A stretch of DNA of 64,000 bases from Caprimulgus europaeus (lineage: Eukaryota > Chordata > Aves > Caprimulgiformes > Caprimulgidae). A program made the position numbers and the translations under genes. The notes beneath the pieces were generated by a model. The model was not told the origin of the DNA. It worked only from the letters and a program-made list of their open reading frames with translations, and made no database searches. Numbering within the stretch: the stretch's first letter is position 1; every line of letters begins with the position of its first letter. The DNA lies in contig OU015529.1 in NCBI GenBank assembly GCA_907165065.1, positions 10,301,554 through 10,365,553 of the forward strand. The letters run 5' to 3'. This document shows positions 50,721 to 63,402 of the stretch, in pieces.

Positions 50721-53700
50721 ATTTTCTGCAGAAAGAACCATTTAGAGCACCATGCAAAGTGAGCGGTGAACAAAATCTATTGGCTTCAATAGCGGATAGG
50801 TCAGGATTTCACACCTGCCACGTGCCTCAGCAGTCGTAAGACAGAAACGTGCATTGGAAAATGAAGTTGCACATGTGATGAAGAAGAAATGACAAGACCA
50901 GAAGAAACGAAACTGAGTTTTTGTTTTCTCAGGAAACTACAGCTTGACCTCAGGTTACTGAAATATTTCCATTTGCTTCATGACTTTTCCTTTGCAGACA
51001 TATCAGATGTTAGACCTAGTCAATGAAGTACATTCCCTCGTAATTACTGAATTACCAAGTGCAAAAAGTCACAAAAGAGACTAAATGCATTTTAGAGCTA
51101 GCCAATTGTTTTTCTGGCAAATTTTTACACTTTTCTTCATATTCCTATAGACATATTCCATTACAGCATTTTAAACTGTTAAAAATAAACTTTAGAAATG
51201 AGGAAGAGGAACCCTTCTGGATAGAAAGAGGGAAGGAAAAGGAAAGTTCATCTTAGAAATAAGCCCTCTTTCCTGGCAAACAGAATGGATAAAAGGATGA
51301 TGTGTTGAGAAAGTAAGAAAGTCATTCCTGCAAAGTTTCATAGCCATGGAAGGGCATAAACTCAGATTAAAGCAAACCCACCCCAAAATCCTAATTTCCA
51401 TTTTTTTCTGTTGCTGGGAATTTTTCAGAATTCACTTTTTGTGACAGCTGGTACCTATTTTTCATAAACTGTGACATAATGCCTAGTTTATATGCCCAGC
51501 CAGTGCCTTCTTATACAGCCTGTCAGAACTGGTTTAGTCTGTGTCAGGGAGCCAAGTATTAGTAAAGCTGGGGAACATTCCCCTAGCTCAAGAGAATGTT
51601 CCTGTGGTAGGAGCCCAGCACTGCAGCTACCCTTGAGACCAGCCATGGACACATACTGCACTGGGCAGTGGTATTTATAGGACTGTTAGCAGTCGAAGAG
51701 ATGTGAGGCACAGCCCTGTAACATTATTTCCTTTGCCTTCAAAAAGCACTTCTCTGAAGTGCCCGGAGACATCCTGTCTTAGGGGTTAGTCCCAGTTAAG
51801 ATAAACTGAGTGAAAATGTGCAACTACTGTCAAAAGAAGAATAATGGTAGCGCTTACAAAAGCTCTCCTTCAGATAGGAACATCGCACCGTTATGTGTAA
51901 CCCCTGTGTTTGATTTCTCTGTCACATTTTCTCACACTGGAGATGGTCCCAAAGCAAAACTCTGAACACAAGCTCACAACACGATTAAGAATCAAAGCCT
52001 AGAACACCAGAACATATGTTTAGCTTCTTGCTTGGATCTCTACAGAGGTCCAGCCAACAGCCTCAGTGCAAACACCCTTCAATATTTGTGTGTTCTGCAC
52101 AACAGGCCAAAATATTCTTGTTTTATACTATTAATCTTTTGCTAACTAAACCTTTCATGCAAATCTAGTAATTGCCATTGATTCTGCAGCAGAGAGGAGC
52201 CCTGTTTGCCCTGAATACAAGGCTGTCAGCCTTGCACTTGTTCTCCAGATATTCCGATTGCCCCTTCAAGTCAAGAGAACATTACTCCATACTAGTGAAT
52301 CCATCAGTTGAGTTGCCATAATGTCCAGGAACTTAACCAAAACTCTGGGGGTGCAGCACTACATGGTGTGGACCCACCATGCTTATTTCAAAAGGACCAG
52401 ATGCAGTGGTTTGCCTGGGAAGCTACTGACCTGTGGTTAAAACAAGAGTAGAAGACAAATCTCTCATTCTAAGCTGGTTTACTCCTAGCAGTAAGAAAAT
52501 TGGATAGCAGAGAGAAAAGGTCTTCAGTATGACCAAAGGTCTATGCATGTATCTCTCAAACCTAGAAGGTACCCATAGGTACATTTCCCTAGGAACGTAC
52601 TCCTTTAGTGAGAAAAGTCAAACTTACTTGCAAATTCTACAGCTGGAGGTCTGACATCATCAGATACTTCTGACAACCTGGACTTTGCCTCCATCCTTCT
52701 TAAGTCCTTGTGAGACTCTTCAAATTCCACTGAAGGTTTGTGCCCTCCCAGTCCTCCAGCTTTCTTAGACATGTCTCAGCAGCCTGTCGACACCCAATAC
52801 AGGTCAAGATAAAATGTCCAACAAGTGATTTTTGCAATAAATCAAGCTTTTGCCCAGGTTTAGGTATTCACTATCTTTTCCTCCTTGAGGTTGTTTCTGA
52901 CAATCTCATTAAGTGAATTAACGAATATCACACTTAAAGAGATAGTTTTACACCACTCAAGTAAGACTAGGAACTACCCAAACTATTACAAAATAACTGC
53001 AATCCATCCCTGCCACTACATTGTGGAATGATACATGGGATAACCTAGCATATTTCTTTGCACATCCAAAATCCTAACAAAAATCACACTATTTAGGACA
53101 GGAAAAACGAAACAAAAAAATCTTATTTAAATGTTACTCCAGAAAATTTCATCATGGAACAATTTAACTATGTTAATTACTTAGACTCCAAATAAAATAA
53201 TCTATCTTCTAAAGTGAGAACAGAGAAAAATTAGGACAACATATATCTGTGAAGAAAAGTTAGACTTTTTTTATTCCAGGAGAACTCAACTAAAAGCTCC
53301 CTACATTCAGGCACCTGGGTTTCGTTTCATAATAGCTTCGGTCCATTGTTCCTTATTATCAGAGCTGACTATGTTCAAGCTAAGGCAGATCTTGTTCCTA
53401 AATTTATGTCTCTGTGTGTGACCACTACAATATGTGTTTTGTATGCTTTTTCCTAAAAGCCTAATATAGTGATACCTGTGACATGGCTTGGACTCCCCCT
53501 TTCATGTATATTACCAACTCGAACTGCAACCTGCTGGTAGATTTTTCTTAAACTCTAAAATGAGGGTCTAACCTTCTCTTCTTTTTCTTTTTCTTCTCTG
53601 TTACATATAATCTTGATTTGACTCACACAAAAGTGACACAGTGGGAAATCCACTCAAGAAGACTTTGACAACTAACAATGGAAACCTACCTACACGAAAG

Positions 53701-55518
53701 TTGACTGGTGGCGTTTATAGTGAAAAAATGTATTCAGGTTTAAAGATGTCATCTGTGTTAACTGGTCCGTGTTGGTTTTATGTGTTTTTGTCAAAAGAAA
53801 TGTGCTATAGAGTCACCTCTGTTAGGGTAAAGAAAACTAGCCAGAACAACATCACCACTAAAAAAGATGGGTATATTCAGGAAAAAAAAAATTCTCCCCC
53901 TCAAAAATATTTAAGTTTGGGTAAATATGATTTTTAGGTTGGACTTATATGAAACAGTAAAACTTAAGCATATTAAAATGCAACTAACATATAGAATTAT
54001 TTATACTCCTGCTCCTTTTGCCTTCTCTAATATAAAAATACTGTTATTTCATGCAGTACCAAAGGTGTGCCAGACGTATCTTGTGGATTAAACTAGAATA
54101 AGACCACTGTAGATTTTTCAGTAGTAACTACTGATTGTTTTGGCTTCAGTTTTAGTTGAGACAGTTTACACATACTCCTTTCCCCTTGGAATGAAAAAAA
54201 TTCAGTGCTTGCTGCAAAACAGCCTTCTTTGTCAAATGGGACACCCAAGGCCTTGAGTTGCCACTGGGAAACTTGGGAATTTCATCCCAGAAAAGAGAAG
54301 AGATGGGAGTCAGTAAAAACTTCAAAGATTATAATACCCAAGTAAAAGATCTTGACTCAACCTATTAGGGTGCTAAAGTCATCTATATTGTACAACCAGT
54401 CCTCATGTCCTCTTCCACATTATGAGGTCTGCTCAACTAGGCCAGATCTTGTTGCTGGTCTCAGCCGACTTGAAGCAGTTTGTCTCACTGTTATAGATGC
54501 TTTTCTTGAAAAAAATATCAAATATTCTGCAAATGTGACACTCAACCCAAAAATAGTTCTTTGGATGAGGTTACAAATGTGATGTGGAGCTCATTCTACT
54601 ACACCCCTGTGAAATGCAGGACAACAGGTAAACCTGGTGGCTCTTGGAACCTGAGGAACTGAGTTGCAATGGTGATAAACACTGTGTAAACTGTGAATGG
54701 AACAGAAAGGATCTGAAGGAAGGAGACAGAGCAGCTGTTGCATCCCTCAGCTCATTCATCCAGGTCTGAGCAGCCTGAAGAGAGGACAGAGTTCAGAGGG
54801 GTCTGTACCATTGTTGTCCACGCTGTGGGTAGTCTCTGGCTAAACAGAAGGCTTTAACAAAGGAACAGGTTTGTAGGTGGCAAATCTTTCCTATGTGGGT
54901 ATTGCCTACACCTGAGTGATATCTGTTGAGTTGCATTCACTTAAAAAGTCAAAGAAGGTGAGGAGAAGAAAAAAATCATATCTGAAAATGGTTCAGAGAA
55001 TTGAAGCAGCAAACAGCGAACTAAAACAAGGAGTACCCCAGAAAATCCAGTAAGAAGAAAATATGTTGGAAGGAGTGACAGGAGAAGTAATTTCATCTCC
55101 CACATTGTGGCAAGCCTGATTTTGCTGTGCAGCTCCTGAGCTTGCTTATTACAGAGAGTAAAAGATGTGCAAGCCAGTGCATCTCATCATTTCATTATTT
55201 TTACAGCCATTTTAGAGCCAGGTAAACTGAGGGAGTTGGTTAATACATATCCCAAACTGCTTGGAATGTAATTTGGCATCTTGTTTCATTTCAGCCCTAA
55301 GGAGGCGTTTTCTGCTATGCTCCTTCACACACAGCACATCTTCCCCACATGGTATCTCCATCTCAGCCCGTACAAGGGCTATTGCAGGACCACAGCTCCC
55401 ATGTCACCTGCCTGGTTCCTCTTACAGCTTCACTGCCAGAGAAGTCTCAACATCAGACATCCACAAGATGAAAACCAGCTAAATTCTCCAACCAGAAAAC
55501 CCCCAAAGTTGCGCGATT

Positions 55519-55568
55519 AAACAAAACAAAACACAAAACAAAACAAAACAAAACAAAACAAAACAAAA
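55519..55568 (+). repeat. (AAAAC)n microsatellite
   Basis: About nine AAAAC units with one ACAC slip. A looser A-rich tract of similar composition recurs at 55,768-55,806. Confidence 0.9.
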
Positions 55569-57799
55569 GCCCTTTAAATTCTACTTTAGATTGGATGTGT
55601 TCAAGTGCAGATGGGGGTTATTGTGTCTTGCATCTGTCATCGGGTAGTCAGGGTAACTGACCCAGCGATACCTGCCCAGAGGAAGAGACAATGTTTGAAA
55701 TTCCTGTTAGAAACAATTATGTACTTGACCTTAATGTATGGGTCTTTCTGCTTTTATTTTTTTAGGAAGGCATAAAAAAAATAAAAGAAAACAAAATAAA
55801 ACAAAACCAGAAAGGCTCCCAGCCCTTTGAAGGTCCTGTTTGTGCTGAAACAGGCTCTGTGAATTGGTAATTGGCCTCTGGGAGCCCAGGGGATGTGAGG
55901 CTGAGGCAGTGCTCAGCAGGCAGGCACCACTGCCACGCTCAGCACTTCTTCAGCCACCCGCTTCCCCTGCCCTGCAGAAGGGTCTCGGCTGATGTGAGAC
56001 ATGCCACAGCCTTCATCCCACAGCCCAGTCTCAGCATCCTCCTTGCTCAACTTCCGCCCCACCTCTGTCCAGGGCTGTGGGCCCTTCTGCAACACTTCCA
56101 TTCCATCGCTCCTTTGCAAAGGGTTGGAGAAGAGGTCATGCAGAGACGTGGTTGATACAAGGATGTCAGTTTGTGGACAAAGCACTGAAGTCCCAGTGTC
56201 ACTGGTGGACACGGCCTCTTTCACCTCCTTGAACAGGCCAAAACAGAAGCAAAAGAGCAAATACACAAATATTAAACTTGTCTGTTCTTCAGCATCGTTA
56301 ACTGTTTCCTGTTAAACTGGAAATGATGCAAAGTCTCTGTGGGTTTTGGTTACTTCAGGACATGGGTGGAGGGTTGCAAACAAGCGGCGCCTGCTTTGCC
56401 TAGTGGCAAGGTCAGAGCTGACTCCACAAGCAGCTGTCTCAGGTGCCCAAGCCAGGACAGAGAACAGCCCTGCTTCCAGGCAGTGGTCCCGTGAATTTCA
56501 GAGGGAATTCACTGCTGGATTTGTAGGGTGGCCCAGAGCTCCCAGGGCAGCCCACTGCCAGAGGATTAGGAGGCATCAGGGAGATGCCTCAAAAAATGGG
56601 AAGACATCCACACTGGTAGTAACTTCTCTGCAGGACATGCTTGTCCCCAAGGGCTCGCAGTGTTTCACATGCTGTCCTTTAGGTCTTTGCCTTACACCCA
56701 GGGCAGGGCTGGAGGGGAGGAGGTGGCCCGCTGGCTGCATGGGGAAGCCTGAAGCCACTGGCTGAGGAATTGCTCAGGTTTTCTTGGCTCTGGCACTGCC
56801 TTGGCTCAGAGGCAGACATCATGGCAAGCCCTGGGTGTGCACACACCCAGACAGATAGAAAGTTTCTCTCCTCCTCTACAAGCAACCTCATCTCAGCAGA
56901 AGCATGCGTAGCCCAGATTTCACACTTGTCCCTTCTGCCCTCATAACGGCATGGATTGGAACCAAAGAATGATCTCCGGCAAGACCCGAGCATTTCACAG
57001 CCAGGCACTTTGTTTTCCTGCTGAATCAGGAGAGAAGATATTTTCTGGTCCTAGCAGTGTCCCCACAGCCCCTCTGGAGGGGAGAGCTCATGGTGAGCCT
57101 GGAAGCAGTGTGCACAGCATTGTCCCGTTGGGCTCCTGCTCCTGCTTCCCCCCCGGGGCCATGGACAAAGTCAATCACACAACACAAACACTCACATACG
57201 TAGGAGTGGGATAACGTGCGTGGCTGTGCACAGGACGGGTGTTTTCAACCAACCTGGTCCCAGGGAATTCAAACCACTAAAAAAAAATAATTAAACCTCA
57301 CCAATGTCTTTGCTTTAAAACTCCAAACAACAACAAAAAGACCAGTCAGGTTAATTACATTAGAGCAGAGAGGAATCTCTAAAATGTAAATACATTTCCA
57401 TGAACATTAAAAGCAAACTCCTTTCTAAAGTGTTTTTCTTTCAGAAGCAAGCAAGAAAATGCATTGGATAAAACAAACTTTGCTTATTTTAGTTTCGACT
57501 CAATTACCTGTTAATGGAAAAAATCTGGCACCACTAATAATGAGGCAGGAATGAGATCACTGTTCTGGAGGCCTGGCTTGTCAGGGAAGCTTGCAACAAG
57601 AAGTGCATTTATCTGCCTTTCTATAACCCTTTTCAAGCACTCTGTCAGGGAGCCCAAACTGAACAGCCAGTTTAGGAGGAACTTGGAACCCGCTCCAGGC
57701 CCCCTCAGCCCTCTGGGAAAAGGAAAATTATTGTTGGCAAGCCTGCCTGGCTCCAGAAGTTGATCCAGTGCCCCCCACTTGTCCATGCAGCAGCAGACA

Positions 57800-58030
57800 G
57801 AGCTAAGAATTTTGTTATAATTAAATAACAGAGTGCTGATTGGTTGCTGGAGGTGGTCTTGAAACTGGTGTTTAAGGCAGTGGAGAACAACGGTTACTAT
57901 TCATAGAAAAAGCAGAGTCTTAAAATCCATCTGTTTCGTTCCAAATTTAGGCCAAAAAAATGCTCACTCACTGTCTTTAAAAATACCACCTGCTTAGCTG
58001 TTTTGTATAATGTGCCATTATATAAGTTTG
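57800..58030. promoter_or_regulatory. Candidate conserved noncoding block
   Basis: Unique sequence with TTGTTATAATTAAATAAC, CTGATTGGTTGC (CCAAT-type), ACAACGGTTACTATTC, TTTCGTTCC and CATTATATAAG. The block is followed at once by the G-quadruplex motif. Motif content only, conservation untested. Confidence 0.22.
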
Positions 58031-58045
58031 AAGGAGGAGCAGGCA

Positions 58046-58078
58046 GGGAGGCAGTGGGGGCTGAGAAGGGGCGGGGGG
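58046..58078 (+). other. Canonical G-quadruplex motif
   Basis: Four G runs on the plus strand: GGG at 58,046, GGGGG at 58,056, GGGG at 58,068 and GGGGGG at 58,073, with intervening loops of 7, 7 and 1 bases. This satisfies the usual G3+N1-7 rule for an intramolecular quadruplex. Folding and function are inferred. Confidence 0.6.
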
Positions 58079-59615
58079 AACAGATTAAAAAGATATAGTT
58101 AGATCCAAAAATACCCCAGCAGCATATTCAAAAGGGAACACAAAATAAGGGAGCAAAGGAGATATTTTCTGAGGAAGATTAAAACCAGGGTGTTTCCTAA
58201 TGCTGGGGAACTAGCTACTACAAAGGGGTTTGTTTGCAAATAAGGTAATAATTTTTAATATATGTATTTATTTTCTTTTTAAACACCCTTCTTGCTATGG
58301 ACAGCCAGCTCCGGTCCTCACCGTGCTACAGGGCTGTGGAAACACTCCAAGCCTTTCCCACCCCGTAGACCTTTCTGGTGGGGGGCATGCCAGGGCATCA
58401 CAGGTTGCCCAGCCAGAGCCCCTGCCAGCAGGTACCCCCCAGTCAGGGCTCTGCTTCTCCCTGGTGAGCCAGGGAAAGTCAAAGCAGTGAGACAAGGAGC
58501 TGGTAACACCACGGCACCTACTTTTCCAGAGCAGCTTTGCTTTGCAAGCAGTAACATCAGCAAGGCCAGGCGTCCTGCAGATGTGTCTCCTGTCACCCCA
58601 TTGTCCTTCCCCTCCCCTCTTTTCCGTGCTGCAATCTTACATAACACCACATATCGCAGCTGCAGTATTTCCAGTGTTCCCTATGCTCTTAACTCTCTCC
58701 CATGTCCCTTGTTCCCTCCAACACCCCAATGCTCTCCATGTCTCCTACCTAATCTTCTTGGCCTGCCAGCTGGGCAGCAGAGCGCAGATGCTGGTCCAGA
58801 AGTAGACGTGTGATAATTGTCCATCTGGATGCTGCCAGAGAGAATGGATAACAGCTGAGCTCTCCCTGCCTTTTCTTCAGCAGCGGATCTGGAAAGACTC
58901 TCTTCTCAGAGCCAGCAGAGATTTCCCTGGAACTCACAGGAACTTTATCATCTCTGAGATTTTGACTGCTGCTGTCAAATTTGGTTCAAAATGCCAGAGG
59001 ATTCACGAGTTATCAGGAGAAGGTCAAACAGATGGACAGACAGCATGACTTCATGATCTCCACTGCCTTAGATGTCTGGGCTAACTTCCCCTCACCCCAA
59101 ATTACACGCATTCCCTGCCTCTGAAAAAGAGTAACTCCTAGAACATGGAAGCAAGTAATGAGTGAATATTTTGGATTGATCCCTGAAGAAAATCAGTCCA
59201 GGGGCTGGCAGATTCCTGTCCTCGGAGGGTCCTTAAAATGGGCTGGTGACATTATTGATAACAATGGGTGGCTGAGAGCGTTCACTTGTAGCTGATCTGC
59301 CTTAGAAGTCTCAAGATGTTTTCCAAGAACATCTTAAAATGAATGCTAAAGTACCTGTCTGCCTTTTTTTTTAAATAATATAGCAACTGCTACAATCTCT
59401 GAGCAAACTTGTATATTCATAGTTTTCAGGCTGCAAGAGCTTCAGCCTTCCTGTCCAACCAAGACCACTGAAGCTCAGTGTTGATCTGGTACTGTATTTA
59501 GTCTTCAACTGCAGCATCTCTCCCAAAACAGCATCCAAAATCTTTACCCAGAGTGTCAGGTGGTAAAGCACTCCTATATGTATGCCAGACAAAGCTGGGC
59601 AGCACTGTCACACAC

Positions 59616-59616
<1 letters not shown>

Positions 59617-59678
<62 letters not shown>

Positions 59679-59688
59679 TACTACTACT
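59617..59688 (+). repeat. (ATT)n microsatellite with (ACT) end
   Basis: About 20 ATT/TTA units followed by four ACT units, probably one T-to-C variant spread by slippage. Confidence 0.95.
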
Positions 59689-61834
59689 TGATTTCATGAT
59701 TGTTGTGATGGCCCATGAAACTATTTTACTGTGAATTCCCTTTACATCTTTTTATGGTCTAATGAAATGAACAGGACTCTGAAGACTGCTCTTTTTTCCT
59801 GCCTCTCCCTTCCTTTTTTTCTTTTAAGCAAAGCTTAAAACCATGTGGCTCTGCTTTATTGAGTCAGCAATTGCTTAAACTTTTTAAAATTCCATACACT
59901 AAGTGAAAAATGAGATTTACAAAACTAATGGAAAATAAATGTCTCCCGAACATGCAGTACATTGACTTGCTTCCCTGCCTTATCCCATAAAACCAGATGG
60001 AAGCAATAGCTACAGTGAATTACTGTATGTAGGGCCCCATGCTGTCCCACGGCAGCCCTGTACAAAGACACAGCGTGCCGGTTTGTCACCATCTCACTCT
60101 GGAGGTTGCCCTCATTTGTGTGGATCTTGGGGTGAAGGGGGTGACCCAGCCATACCTCTGTAGCCAGTTGCTCACCCTATTTTACACCCACAGTGTACGG
60201 TAAGGGCTGCTCTCCATCGTGTTTCCAGTGTACCTCATCCAATGGGGTCCTTGGCTGTGACTCCTCAGCACATAGGGAGTACATATAAATAATGGTAATT
60301 TTCTCCCAGGAGCCTTGACCCAGCTCAGGTCCTCTAAGCAAGGGAAATTTGGAGGCAAAAGCCCATCAAGGGACACAGCCAACGCACAGCCTACAGGGAA
60401 CCCAAGCGGTTGCTTTCCCAGGAATATGCAGTTGTCTCCAACAGCAAACAAGCTCCCAGCGTGAGTTATCCACCACTTGTGAGCTCTGTTCAACCTATCT
60501 TTCAAACACGTGCCTCTCACTGCACACACGGAAGGAAAACCAATTTGTCCAGGAACAGTGTTTTTGGACTCTGCTTTCCAACAACTTGCTAATGAAGCAG
60601 GGAGCAAAGAACATTGCTATTTTGCTGAATATATGAATCATACCTTGATGGTGTCTCCTTTGAATCATAGCATTCAAAGATCTCCCTGGAGCACCATGTT
60701 TTACGTTAGAAGAGAGCACTTATCCCCAGCAGATGCACCACATGTGTCTGGCTGATGGATGGCCATGCTCTAGCAAGAGTCAAAATGTTCAGGAGAAAGA
60801 AAAGAAAAGAAAAAATTCCCTAGAAACCTTAAATAGCAGGAGAGTAATTCGAGCATCGCGTTCAATTTGCTGGCTACCAACAACAGCAAGATTTGGCATC
60901 TTCCACAAAGACTTCACAGCAACATCCTCTTCCCTGTCACAGAGTCCCATCCCACCCATGCTGCCCACATGCCTGTCACAGGTGACGAGGGGACATGTGC
61001 CCCTGAAGTCTAGGGGAGTGTTGTGGCAGACCACAACAGAAATAGCATCAGGCCTTGGACCAAGGGAGATAAATGGAGCCTCGTAAAAAAATCACAGTGA
61101 CTTAATTCTTCTAATAGGAAATATGAAGCAATGTATATTGCCATTTAGTAACACACTTGAACAAAGCCCAAGGTTTATGGCTTGTAAACTAGTCATTAAG
61201 AAAGTAGTAGTAACTTAAAGTACTATATATTCTGTTTAAACATTGTTTAGGACTTCACCCAGTACCTCCCAGCCCCTCTACAAAGCAAATTCCTTCTGCA
61301 GCCAACACACAATTGCTTCACAGCCAGTTTTGGTTTTGTCAGACCCCACAGCAAGGGACAGCACAGCCTCAACACCAGGCTGGGCTTCCTGAAATGGCCC
61401 CATTCCCAGGTCTCTGCAGAAAATCACTTCATCAGTGTTCCCACAGGAGGAAGAACACTTACCCTTCCTGCAGAGTCCATCAAGACCGACTGGAGAGCAG
61501 TGATTACCTGAGCGACAGACTGGCACGACAGCAAGGAATGAGCCTTTGCATTCAATTGCCCTGGAGTGCCATTGCAGAAATTACTATCGCTGAGATGTTC
61601 CAAGACGACTGGAGCTATGGTGACATCCACTTCTGAGAGATTCCTGGAAATCATGAAGCTTAAATCCCTACTCAGTTAAAAAAAAACCCCAAACAAATCA
61701 ACCATTTAATAAAAATTCTTGCATTTAACTTCCACTTTCATCCAGCAGCATCTGCAGACATTGCTGTGTTTGGTGGATGCTGGATGCTCAGTGCTGAGAG
61801 CAGGCTGTGCTGCAAAGGCTCATTACAAAATGTA

Positions 61835-61835
61835 C

Positions 61836-61873
<38 letters not shown>
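61835..61873 (+). repeat. (TA)n microsatellite
   Basis: ACATATATACATATATA followed by uninterrupted TA units to 61,873. Confidence 0.95.
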
Positions 61874-61876
<3 letters not shown>

Positions 61877-62114
61877 AATCCAGGCTCAAATCTATCCAGG
61901 AGCACAAGGATTTGACTCCAGAGCACATATCTACAGCCAGCACAAGGATTCTGACTAATTAGGGCTACCTCAGCTCTCTTGTGTGACCCCTGACTGCATC
62001 AGTCCTGTGTTGTGAGATCCCCAGGTTGAACAAAAATGTTTTAAAACTAAAGGTACCACCGGCACTGATCTCCCATCCCCCGGTCAGGATCACTTCACAC
62101 AGAGGGGTGACATT

Positions 62115-62158
62115 ACTTTAGCTCACGTGCTATTTGCCTTTTGCCAAATCACGTGTCA
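62115..62158. promoter_or_regulatory. Two CACGTG E-boxes downstream of the minus-strand gene
   Basis: CACGTG occurs at 62,124-62,129 and 62,150-62,155, 26 bases apart. The first lies in ACTTTAGCTCACGTGCT, which also occurs exactly at 5,712-5,728. CACGTG is bound by bHLH-Zip factors such as USF, MYC/MAX or MITF/TFE. Function here is inferred. Surrounding sequence (62,100-62,400) is unique. Confidence 0.3.
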
Positions 62159-62446
62159 TTTGCTTTAAATAACAAGGATTTTCTACCGCTGCTACTCACG
62201 CCAAAGCTTGCTGAGCGGCGAGAGGGCTCGTGCAAAACTGATTTAGCAGGCGGCAGCACAGGAACCCAAAGGAGACGGAGGATTTCTCACACCCAGAGCT
62301 GGCTGCAAGTCACTACGATTTTCACCAAAAAACTATAAAAATTCGAGGAACATTTCCCCTCGGGCTGTAAATCTTTTTGGCCAGAGTAAAATGCAGTCAA
62401 CGCAAAAATGAGTTGACAAGTCATTCTCTGCACATACTAAGTTGCT

Positions 62447-62452
62447 TTTATT
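62447..62452 (-). terminator. Distal poly(A) signal AATAAA
   Basis: The minus strand reads GGATTAATAAAAGCAACTTA. UGUA elements (CFIm-type) occur at 62,470-62,473 and 62,481-62,484, about 18-34 bases upstream in transcript direction. After the hexamer comes TATGTGCAG and later CTTGTC, a GU-containing stretch suitable for CstF. Cleavage would be expected around 62,425-62,437. Confidence 0.6.
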
Positions 62453-62461
62453 AATCCAGAA

Positions 62462-62487
62462 CTGCATGCTACAGATACTGTACAGCA
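62462..62487 (-). other. Imperfect hairpin just upstream of the poly(A) signal
   Basis: CATGCT-ACAG and CTGTACAGCATG can pair with a two-base bulge around a short loop. Both UGUA copies lie within or beside the stem. The structure is inferred from the sequence. Confidence 0.45.
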
Positions 62488-62493
62488 TGAACA

Positions 62494-62499
62494 TTTATT
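62494..62499 (-). terminator. Proximal AATAAA hexamer
   Basis: The minus strand reads GTAATGAATAAATGTTCATG. It lies 47 bases before the distal signal in transcript direction and could act as a tandem alternative. Confidence 0.4.
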
Positions 62500-63310
62500 C
62501 ATTACAAAAAATGGCTTCCAAACCATTAAAAATGAAAATTGGAATAAGAGCATAAAACGGAACAGTAACATCACAACTGTTAGGAAACATTCAAAGTATT
62601 CACAAAAAATGTTATAGTTAGCATCTTAATAAACCAGAGAAAAATCTGAGACAGTTTTACAATCGCTTCATGTCAACTACAATGGCACTGAATGAACAGA
62701 TGAACAATTTTTCAGCTTTATACAGCGTTTTTTGCAACATCAACATGCCTAGGTTTTTTTTTTTTTGTTTTAAGTTTGCTACCTACCTGTATGTAGTAAG
62801 TGTACATAAAAGTGGCAGTCTGATTTTCCTTTTATGAATAATCTAATATACAGAATTTGGCCCTTAAGGGTTTATACCTCTTCATTTTAAATGCTTTCCG
62901 GACAATCTGCTACCAAACACGTCTGTTATAGGTGACATTAAAACTACATACATATCTACCTATGTAACATCACAGCAAAACATGATGAACAAAAAAATTA
63001 CAGCATTAAAAAAAAAAAAAATTAATAAAATTGTTGGGAGAAAGTTAAAAGTCACTGAATTTTGGCACATAAAAATTTTGCACACAGCCTGCAGTCCTAA
63101 TGTCGCAGGGGATTCAGCTGCAGTTCTGAACGGGAGACACTTGGACCTTGCTATTTTTCAAACAGCGTTGCTAAAAATTCCCTTGCTAAATTTTCAAGTC
63201 TTTTTGTGTGTAATGGCTTTTAAAGCATTTTTTTTTTCTTTTTACACTATTGATCCTTGAAAAAATGCATCTGCAAATGTCCATTTGGTGGCAACTGTGT
63301 TTCATATAGC

Positions 63311-63336
63311 AAAAAAAAAAAAAAAAAAAAAAAAAA
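63311..63336 (+). repeat. A26 homopolymer (U26 in the putative UTR)
   Basis: Twenty-six consecutive A residues on the plus strand. In the minus-strand transcript this is a U run within the 3' UTR. Confidence 0.9.
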
Positions 63337-63370
63337 TCACGAAAGGAAATCAGAAACAAAAATCCCGGAA

Positions 63371-63402
63371 AAAATATATATATACACATTTATATATAAA
63401 CT
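63371..63402. repeat. AT-rich (TA)n-like tract inside the putative UTR
   Basis: AAAATATATATATACACATT followed by TATATATAAAC. Its complement contains the Pumilio-like UGUAUAUA, but low complexity makes that a weak call. Confidence 0.6.

Larger units (their letters stand above)
46176..62429. other. Intergenic DNA, no gene recognised
   Basis: Unique sequence with microsatellites and candidate regulatory blocks at 47,640-48,140, 50,480-50,720 and 57,800-58,030, plus a G-quadruplex motif at 58,046-58,078. GC-richer patches at 55.9-57.2 kb and 58.3-58.9 kb carry overlapping chance frames of up to 173 codons with no family I recognise. Since the minus-strand gene ends near 62,430, this is its downstream flank. 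Confidence 0.65.

Noticed and set aside
58292..58813. 173-codon plus-strand frame
   Set aside because: Pro/Ser/Leu-rich chance frame in a GC-richer patch, overlapped by minus-strand frames of 66 and 110 codons.
62982..63389. Small frames on both strands in the right-end region
   Set aside because: Lys/Asn/Phe-rich translations of A/T-rich UTR sequence with homopolymers.
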